A stretch of 64,000 bases of DNA from NCBI RefSeq assembly GCF_030814115.1, contig NZ_JAUSUP010000005.1, forward strand, positions 1 through 64,000. Direction: 5' to 3'. A program made the translations under genes and the position numbers. Origin of the DNA: Alkalibacillus filiformis. GTDB lineage: Bacteria > Bacillota > Bacilli > Bacillales > Alkalibacillaceae. The notes below the pieces were generated by a model that searched no databases, was not told the DNA's origin, and saw only the letters and a program-made list of their open reading frames with translations. Positions 1 to 8,600 of the stretch are shown piece by piece (within the stretch, counting starts at the first letter, position 1; each line of letters starts with the position of its first letter).

Positions 1-172
1 ACCACTATAATATGGAGGGAAATGATAAAAAATTGAGCAATTTTGAGTCACAGCTAGGTGAATTGTTTTGTGTCCAGTTTAAGGGGGCCTAGCCGTGAGC
101 TATAATTTATCAGCGCTCACCATCATAATCATGCTAGAATAATAGAAGAGTTGTATGAGAAGGGGTTCTATC

Positions 173-2335
173 ATGAGTTTACATCCATTTTTACATAGAA
201 AACAGCATGAACTTGGGATCGCGTTGAATGACGTTCAACAAAAGGCCGTTCTGACAACAGAAGGGCCTTTACTTCTGTTAGCTTCACCTGGATCTGGTAA
301 AACAACGACAATCATTATGCGCATCGGTTATTTAATCGAAGAAAAGGGAGTCGACCCAACAAGGATTAAAGCTGTAACCTTTAGCCGCGCATCAGCAGCT
401 GATATGAAAGAGCGATACCAAGCCTTTTTTCCGAACTTAGATTCAGTGGATTTTTCAACCATTCATAGTTTGGCATTTCAAGTTGTGCGTGAGTATTTGC
501 GTAAACAACGCGTTACTTATGAATTAATTGAAGGAGAAGTGGATAGACCGCAGTACCATAAGCGAATGGTGCTTCGTGATTTATACGCTCAGCTAAATGA
601 AGAGTCTATTACAGATGATCAATTAGAGGAGTTGTCAACTTATATTAGTCTAGTGAAAAATAAGTTATTACCTGAAGAACAATGGCAAGAGGTTGAATGT
701 GATGTGACGAATGCGTATGAAATTTTAAGACAATACGAATCGTTCAAACAACAGACTTCTTTTCATTTGTTAGTCGACTATGATGATATGTTAACGATCG
801 CTCATGAAGCTTTCGAAAATGACTATGAACTTCTATCAAAGTATCAAAACCAATTTGACTATGTCCTAACTGATGAAAGTCAAGATACGTCGATGGTACA
901 ACACTCAATTATCGAAAAGTTAGTTAGCAACCATCAAAACTTGTGTGTCGTAGCTGACGATGACCAGTCGATTTATACGTGGCGTGCAGCTGAGCCAAAG
1001 TACTTATTAGATTTTCAGAAAGTATATCCAAATGCACAAATATTAAAGATGGAACAAAATTACCGTTCATCTCAAGAAATTGTACAAACAGCGAACCGGT
1101 TTATTAAACAGAATAAAAACCGTTATGACAAAAACATGTTTACAGAAAACTCAACCCATGAGCAAGTCCAGTTAAAGTCGTTTCATTCAGATCATGAGCA
1201 AATTGAGTACGTCATAGAGGAGTTAAAAAAGGCCAAAGGTTATCAAAATATTGCTCTGTTGTACCGTAATAATAGCTCATCAATTGTTCTTGCTGATGCA
1301 TTAAATGAAGCGGGGATCCCTTTTTATATGAAAGATTCAGATCATCGTTTCTTCAATCACTGGGTTGTACAAGATATATTAAACTTTATGCGTTTAGCGT
1401 ATGACCCGACTCGAATGGATATTTTTGAAAAAGTCTTTTCTAAGTTTCACGGCTATCTATCGAAGTATCAAGTTGATCAAGCGAGAAGAGGACCTAAAGA
1501 TCGGTCCGTTTTTGATTTATTAATTTCTTATGGTCAGTTAAAGGACTTTCAAGTAAAGAAATTCAAATATTATCAGTCGATTTATCAAAAAATGCATGAG
1601 CATTCGTCTAAAGAAGTCATTCGTCAAATACGTAAAGAACTTGGCTATGAAAGAGTCATTAAAGATATGTGTAAACGTTTAGGGTTTAATGAAGAGGGGC
1701 TATTGGAAACGTTAAACTTACTCGAAGTCATTGCTGAAAAAGTAGACGATATGGTTAGTTTTGCGAAACGACTTCAGCATTTGGAGACGTTAATGAAACA
1801 ATCAAAGTTTAATAAACACCAAAATGCGGTTACTTTATCGACATTTCATAGTGCAAAGGGACTTGAGTTTCCTGCTGTATTCATGGTCGATTTGATTCAA
1901 GGTGTCATTCCTGCCCGGTCAGATATTGAAGCTTACAAAGAAAGTGACAAAGAACCAATGGAGGAAGCTGTACGCCTTTTTTATGTTGGGATGACTAGGG
2001 CTGAGACAAGGTTAGAGTTATTAACCTATGGGAAGAAATTCAATGCTAAAGTTCAACCATCTAAGTTTTACTTTGATGTTGATCGTATAGTCAATCCATC
2101 TAAAAAGAAGCAAAAGCCTGAAGTGAAGAAAAAACAGCATAACCCTAACGCTATTCAATCAGAGGAAGAGATTTCAGTTGGTTTGAAAGTCAAGCACCGT
2201 GTGTTTGGTGAGGGTGAGGTTGTTGATCACATGAGTGATTACATTATGGTTCAGTTTGAAGGTGACATAAAAGAGTTAGCTTTAAAAACTTGTGTAGAGT
2301 TCGGGTTGATAGAAGTATTAGACCAAAGAGTATAA
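173..2335 (+). CDS. yjcD: UvrD/PcrA-family ATP-dependent DNA helicase, YjcD-like
   Basis: Superfamily 1A 3'-5' DNA helicase, expected to unwind DNA in repair or at stalled forks. All motifs are visible in order: Walker A (SPGSGKTTTI, about residue 37), Walker B (DESQDTS), motif III (DDDQSIYTWRAAEP), motif IV (QNYRSS), motif V (STFHSAKGLEF) and motif VI (VGMTRAETRL). The C-terminus has a lysine-rich linker and a short beta tail (VKHRVFGEGEVV) as in other PcrA/YjcD proteins. About 720 residues is close to B. subtilis YjcD. An upstream ATG at 155 is in frame, but GAGAAGGGG at 157-165 sits at the right distance from the ATG at 173, so 173 is preferred. It is a single gene closed by its own terminator. 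The family is certain; YjcD orthology is inferred from overall resemblance. Confidence 0.88.
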   Translation: MSLHPFLHRKQHELGIALNDVQQKAVLTTEGPLLLLASPGSGKTTTIIMRIGYLIEEKGVDPTRIKAVTFSRASAADMKERYQAFFPNLDSVDFSTIHSLAFQVVREYLRKQRVTYELIEGEVDRPQYHKRMVLRDLYAQLNEESITDDQLEELSTYISLVKNKLLPEEQWQEVECDVTNAYEILRQYESFKQQTSFHLLVDYDDMLTIAHEAFENDYELLSKYQNQFDYVLTDESQDTSMVQHSIIEKLVSNHQNLCVVADDDQSIYTWRAAEPKYLLDFQKVYPNAQILKMEQNYRSSQEIVQTANRFIKQNKNRYDKNMFTENSTHEQVQLKSFHSDHEQIEYVIEELKKAKGYQNIALLYRNNSSSIVLADALNEAGIPFYMKDSDHRFFNHWVVQDILNFMRLAYDPTRMDIFEKVFSKFHGYLSKYQVDQARRGPKDRSVFDLLISYGQLKDFQVKKFKYYQSIYQKMHEHSSKEVIRQIRKELGYERVIKDMCKRLGFNEEGLLETLNLLEVIAEKVDDMVSFAKRLQHLETLMKQSKFNKHQNAVTLSTFHSAKGLEFPAVFMVDLIQGVIPARSDIEAYKESDKEPMEEAVRLFYVGMTRAETRLELLTYGKKFNAKVQPSKFYFDVDRIVNPSKKKQKPEVKKKQHNPNAIQSEEEISVGLKVKHRVFGEGEVVDHMSDYIMVQFEGDIKELALKTCVEFGLIEVLDQRV

Positions 2336-2342
2336 ATATATA

Positions 2343-2372
2343 AAGTCACTGACTATGTTAGTGGCTTTTTTA
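2343..2372 (+). terminator. Rho-independent terminator of the helicase gene
   Basis: An 11-bp stem with two G-U pairs (AAGTCACTGAC / GTTAGTGGCTT) and a short loop is followed by a run of six T, just after the helicase stop codon. Confidence 0.85.
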
Positions 2373-2452
2373 TTTATATTCAAACTAGAACTAAATACCT
2401 AATACTTTTAGACTGAATTGTTGTAATTTATCAAAAATTATCACAACAACTG

Positions 2453-2481
2453 TTGACTTTAGGTTTTTAGTCTTATAACAT
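2453..2481 (+). promoter_or_regulatory. Candidate sigma-A promoter of the riboswitch-RHS transcript
   Basis: TTGACT at 2453-2458 is followed 17 bp later by TAACAT at 2476-2481. Transcription would start about 45 nt before the riboswitch aptamer. This is the only good -35/-10 pair in the gap. The -10 matches TATAAT at four of six positions. Confidence 0.5.
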
Positions 2482-2530
2482 TTGGGTTGTTTCGACCACC
2501 ATAAGAAAAAATATCCAAGAAAATAAGCTT

Positions 2531-2616
2531 TTATGGGCAAACTCATTGAAAAATGAGGACGCAAAACCACAGGTCTAAAGGCAAGAGGTTGCTACGATGG
2601 CTGGGTTGCACTTAGC
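2531..2616 (+). promoter_or_regulatory. Cyclic di-GMP-I (GEMM-I) riboswitch aptamer
   Basis: The sequence follows the Vibrio Vc2 c-di-GMP-I aptamer closely. It has GGGCAAAC, then a hairpin closed by a GAAA tetraloop (CTCATT-GAAA-AATGAG), the hallmark GGACGCAAAACCACAGGTC, a variable stem, and ATGGCTGGGTTGC, which forms the tetraloop receptor and closing strand. In the known fold, c-di-GMP stacks between the two long helices and pairs with the G of the GGACGCAAA strand. A terminator hairpin begins 14 nt downstream, so control is by transcription termination. Class assignment rests on conserved primary sequence. Whether ligand switches the gene on or off cannot be read directly. Confidence 0.92.
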
Positions 2617-2629
2617 AATAGTTAAGTAT

Positions 2630-2665
2630 GCACTCCAAGTCTGTTTGATTTGGGGTGCTTTTATT
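2630..2665 (+). terminator. Riboswitch expression-platform terminator
   Basis: GCACTCCAA (2630-2638) pairs over 9 bp with TTGGGGTGC (2650-2658), followed by TTTTATT. It lies between the c-di-GMP aptamer and the RHS start codon, so it must be read through for expression. The in-frame GTG at 2655 lies inside this hairpin and is not a credible start. Confidence 0.85.
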
Positions 2666-2687
2666 ATGTTTGAGAGGATGGTTTTTT

Positions 2688-5600
2688 GTGTTTAAGAAGG
2701 TAAAAGGGACTGCTAAAAAAGTTCTAATTGTTTTATTAATTATTTTATTAGTATTTAGCAGTTTCCCTGTATCGCCACTAACTACTGGCGGTAATCAAAT
2801 TGTTCAAGGAGAAGAAGGTGATGTCTCTCCGGATTTAATGAATCCTAACTCGATTATGGATTTCGCACCGGAGACAGAACAGGATCCAATTCCTGCTCCA
2901 AGAGTTTCACAACACTCACAGCCTTCACTACCACCAGCGGCTCAAGGTAATATGGAGCCATTAGTTGCACCAAACCAAAGAGACAGTTCTAATGCAAATG
3001 AAAATGTATCAACACCAGAAAATGAAAACCCTGTTGATTTGGTCACAGGTACTGTAAAGCAATCATCTACAGATTTACAGCTTCCTGGTATTGGTCTTGA
3101 TTACATGTTCGAGCGTACCTATCATGATGCTGCTGAAGATACTGGACATTTAGGTTATGGATGGACTGCTAACATAGAATCACAACTTCAAATTTTCGCA
3201 GAATATGATATGGCAGAGACACGAATTGATGGCAGTGTTCATTCATATGACTTTGTTGAAGAAGATGAAGATGCATACGTAACAAGTTATGATGGTGACG
3301 AATTAATCAACTATGAATTACATAAAGGTTATTTTGAAGAGTCTGAATCAGAATCTTCGTTAGAACGTATTAGTCAAACAGAATACGTTGTAACAAATCC
3401 TGATGACTCAAACATTACTTACAACGGTTATTATGCACCTTGGCGCGAGGACCAAGACCCTGCTGCAGGGAAAATGACGCGTTATGAAGACCGTTATGGT
3501 AATACATTTAACTACAGCTATGATAGTAATGGTAATATTGATGAAATTACAGATACAACCGGTAGGGTCATTTCTTTTGAGTGGCAAGGTAGTACTTTGA
3601 AATCAATTGAAGACCCTTTTGGTAGAGTTGTAGATTTTGGCTACGATAGCGAACAAAGGTTGGATGAAGTTAATCGAGCAGACGGAACTGCTATTTATTA
3701 TTCTTATAACTCTAACAATCAAATTAGCTCGATTACAGAAGATGGCCGAACAATCGATTTATCATACAACTCAGATGGTAAAGTATCGACTGTAAGCATG
3801 TACGGTGAGGTCGTTTACCAAATTAGCTATAGTGGTAATCAAACGACTGTAGTAGATGCTGATAACAATACATGGATTTATGAACATAACGAAGAAAATG
3901 TCACAAAAGTCATAAATCCATTAGACGAAGTAACAGAATATCAATATGAAGATGGTAATTTAACACAGATTAAAAGTAATCAAGGAACTATTGAATATAA
4001 GTATGATGATGATGGAAATAGAGAAGAAGAAACAAATCTAGCTGGAGGAACAACGGTTTACGAATACCATGATGTATGGCAACAACCAGAAAGAATCGTT
4101 GACCCATTAGGTGGAGAAACAATCTTTGAGTATGACGATGATGGTAATTTAGAAAGAAGAATAGATGCGACAGGTGTTGAAGTTGAGTTCGATTACGATG
4201 ATCAAGGTCAGCTAACGCACATTAAAGATGGTGATGGCAATGTCACTGAAATGGTTTATAACGATCAAGGCTTGGTTGAAAAAGTCATTGATCCTTATGA
4301 AGAAGTTGAGACGTATGTATATGATGACTTTGGAAGGTTAGAAGAAGAGCACTTGCCTAATGGTCAAACAATTAAGTATACGTATGACGATCGAGGCAAC
4401 CTTTTAACGAGAGATGAAGGTGACGGTGTCAAAACGTCTTATGTATATGATAATGACGGTAAAATTGAACACATTTCAGACCCCATTGATCGTGAGACAA
4501 CATTTTCTTATAACGGCAAGGGTCAAGTTGAATACATTACTGATTCATCGGGTAAAACAGCTTACACCTACGACAATTTAGGTAATGTTAAGACTGTTAC
4601 TAATCCGAATGATGAAGTCACGTCATTTGAAAGAGATGATTTAGGGAGAGTGACGAAAGTTGAAAGGCCAAATGAGACAGCTGATTATGATTATGGTCCT
4701 TTTGGTGTGACAGAAGCTATCATTAAGTCAGGCACAACTGAGAAGGAATTTTATTATGATTATGATAACCGAGGCAACTTAAAAGAAGTCAAAGATCAAC
4801 ATGGTCGTACGATGTCCTTTGATTATGACAATGAAGGAAATCGAACTGAGGCAATTGACCCAATTGGAAGGGTCAATGAATGGACTTATGATGATGCAGG
4901 TAGACAAGACACGTGGACTGACCACGATGGTAATGTAACAGATTATATTTACAACCATTTAGGTGAGTTAGAAGTAGTTAAACACCCAAATGGTACGACT
5001 ACCACTTACGAATATGATAATAATCAAAGACTAGTTAAGAAAACTTTAGCTGATGGCTCAATTGAGCGATATGGTTACGATGAAGTTGGGCTACTAACAT
5101 CGAAAACTAACGGTGAAGATGAAACAACTTCGTATCAGTATGATCATCAAGGAAGAATGGTTAAGTTAACCGACCCATTAGGAGATGTGTTTGAGTATGA
5201 TTATGATGATGCAGGTAGGTTAATCGAAGAGCTTAACCCTAAAGGTGAAACAACAGTCTACCACTATGATGATTTAAATCGTATTGAAGAACGAATAGGG
5301 ACTGATAATAGGTCAGTAGAGTTCGAATATGATTCATTTAATAGATTAACAGATTTTACTGATGAGGCAGCGCTTACACATCAATGGAGTTATGATGAAG
5401 AAACAAATGAAGTCATTTACCGTGCTCCAGATGATCAAGAGACACTTTATCAATATGATGAAGATAACCAGTTAACATCGATTGTTGATCCTAAAGGCTA
5501 TGAGACAACGTTTGAATATGATGAACGAGGTCGTTTAGTTGAAAGAACTAATGAACTAGGTGAATCAGCGACATGGTCATATAATAATTTAGATCAACTT

Positions 5601-8600
5601 GAAGAGGAGACAGATCTAGCAGGGAACACGACTGTTTATACGTATGATCAGTTAGGTCGAATGGATACAGTAACAAACGAATTAGGTTTAACGACAGATT
5701 ATAGTTATAACGAGTATGGACAATTAGCTGAAATTGAAGATGCTCGAGGGGCTATTACTTCTTTTGGTTATGACGCGATGGGAAGAGAATCGTCAATTGT
5801 TGATGCTAAAGGTCATGAAACGACTCGACAATATGATGGTGTAGGTCGCATTAAGCAAGAGACAGATCCATTAGGTCATGTGACGAAATATGACTATCAC
5901 CATAGTGGACAAGTGAGTCAAATTGTCGATCCAAATAATGGTGAATGGTCCTTTAAGTATGATGAGCTTGGTCGCTTAGTAGAAGAGGTCGATGCTAATG
6001 GAGAACGTACTCAGTATGCTTATGATGCTGCTGGACGTTTAACATATGAGAAGGACCCTGAAGGTAATGAGCGTAGCTGGGAGTACAATAATCTTAACCT
6101 AGTTGAGAAGGTAATTGACCCAGCAGGCAATGAAACGAATTACGATTACTCGGATACAGGTCTTTTAGAAGTCATAACAGACCCATTAGGTCATGAAACA
6201 AAGTATGATTACGATACTTTAGGTCGACCTAATGTAGTTGAGAGTCCAAATGGAGCTACGACTGAGTATGAATATGATGCATTAAACCGAATTGTTGAGG
6301 TGAAGGACCCGAATGGAGAAGTAGAGTCATTTGAATACGATGAACTTGGTAATATCACGCGCTATGAAGATGTTCTAGGAAATGAGGCCTTATATAGTTA
6401 TGACCCATTAGGACGTACGACTAGTGAAACAGACTTCAGAGGTTATACAACTACTTTAGAGTATGATGATGAGAACGGCATAAACACCGTTACAGATCCA
6501 ATGGGTAACACTGAAACAATTAAATATGATGTGTTAGGTCATGTTGATGAGGTGACGGATGCACGTGGTTATACGACATCTTTTGATTATGATGCCAATG
6601 GGCGAATGGTACAAGAAGTTGACCCATTAGGAAACGAATACAAATATAATTATGACGCCTTAAATAACTTAACAGCTTTCATCGATGCAAACGGTAACGA
6701 GAGTGAGTTTAAGTATGATGCTGTTGGTAATTTAGTAGAAGAAATCGATTCGTTAGGCCATGTAACATCATATCAATACGATGAAAATAACCGAATTCAA
6801 TCGATTGTCGATGCACGAGAAGGAGAAACTCAATTTACTTACGATGAACTCGGTAATGTTTTAAGTGAAGAAGGTCCTGAAGGGGGTAAATGGCAATACG
6901 CATATGATGAATTAAGTCGTATGACAACTGTGACGAACCCATTAGGTCACGAGCGAAAAATGGAGTATGATTCAGTCGGCAATGTCGTTAAAGAAATCGA
7001 TGAACTAAACTATGTTACAACATTTGATTACGATTTATTAGGAAACATGACAGAACAGACTGATGAGGATGGCGCTACTTGGGAGTATGAATATAACCCA
7101 CAAGGTTGGGTGACAAGTATTGAAGACCCATTAGAAGGGACATATTCTTACACTTATGATGAAAATGGAAACTTAATCAAAGAAACAGACCCACTAGATC
7201 ATGAACAACAATATGTATACAATGCTAACAACCAGTTAGAAAGACATATTGATCCTGAAGGGTATGAATTAGTCTTTGATTATGATGCAGTTGGTAATTT
7301 AGTTGAAGAGGCTAATGCTTTAGGTGAAACAACAACGTATGAATATGATGCATTATCACGACTCGTACAAGAGCAGGTGCCAAGTGGTTCTGAATGGGAA
7401 TATGAATATGACCCAGTCGGTAACCTTGTTAGTGAAACAGATCCACTAGGTCATACAACTGATTTTCAATACAATGACATGAATCAATTAGTTGAAGTCA
7501 CTGATGCTTTAGATGGCGTGACACAGTACAACTATGATGAGACTGGTAATTTAATTGAGCAAATTGATGCCAATGAGAACACTCGTCAATGGGAGTACGA
7601 CTTAAACCATCGTGTCACTAAAGAAATAGATGGATTAGGCAATGCTCATGAGTATGAGTATGATGAAGTGGGTCAATTATCTAAAGAAGTTAACCGTAAT
7701 GACCAAGAGATTGAATATTCGTATACGGAAAGAGGACAAGTTGAACAAATTGATTTAGACGGCGATAAACAAAATTACGAGTATGATTATGCTGGAAGGT
7801 TAACTGCAATGAGTTCACCTGATTCAGAAGATATTTTTGAATATGACGAATTAGGGCGTATAACTCATCAACAAAATGAAACAGTGGAGAAGACACTAGA
7901 CTTCACATATGATGCTGTTGGTAATGTGCTTGAAATGACTAACAGTGAAGATCGTACGATTAGTTATGAATATGATTCAAGAAACTTAATGACAAGTATG
8001 ACGGATCCAGATGAGCATAGAAATACATTTGAATACGATGCTCTTGGACGTTTAGAACAGCAAAACTTAGCAAACGGGAATACGATTAACCAAAGCTATA
8101 CAGAAGATGGTTATCTAGAAACTGTTGAGAATTTAATGGAAGATGCTGTTATTTCATCATTTACTTATGAGTATGATGATGCTGGTAAAAGAACGAAACA
8201 AATAGAGGAAGACGGTGCAGTTACATCATATGAGTACGATGAGTTAAACCGTCTGACGGATGTTCATTACCCTGTTGAGAAGTTAAAGAACTTAACAACA
8301 GAACCTTATTTTCCTGAGCAAAGAAAGCATAACCGAAATGAAGAAGATGAGGATGAACAACAATCAGATGATAATCAGTCAACTGAGAGAGAGACAGATT
8401 TATATAATGATGAATCAGTGCAGTCAGAATCCGATGAAGAAGTAAGTTCATCGTCAGAATCTCGAGTAGATTTAACTAACAATGAAGACGACTACTCTTC
8501 AAGCGAAGCTGACACTAATGGTGACACAGTAGTTCAAACTGAAGACGAACAGGTGAACTTCTTTAGCACACCTTTAGATGATTTTCATACTAATGAATTT

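Noticed and set aside
2655-2690. GTG at 2655 as start of the RHS gene
   Set aside because: It lies inside the riboswitch terminator stem, has no Shine-Dalgarno, and would spoil the signal peptide. The GTG at 2688 is far better placed.
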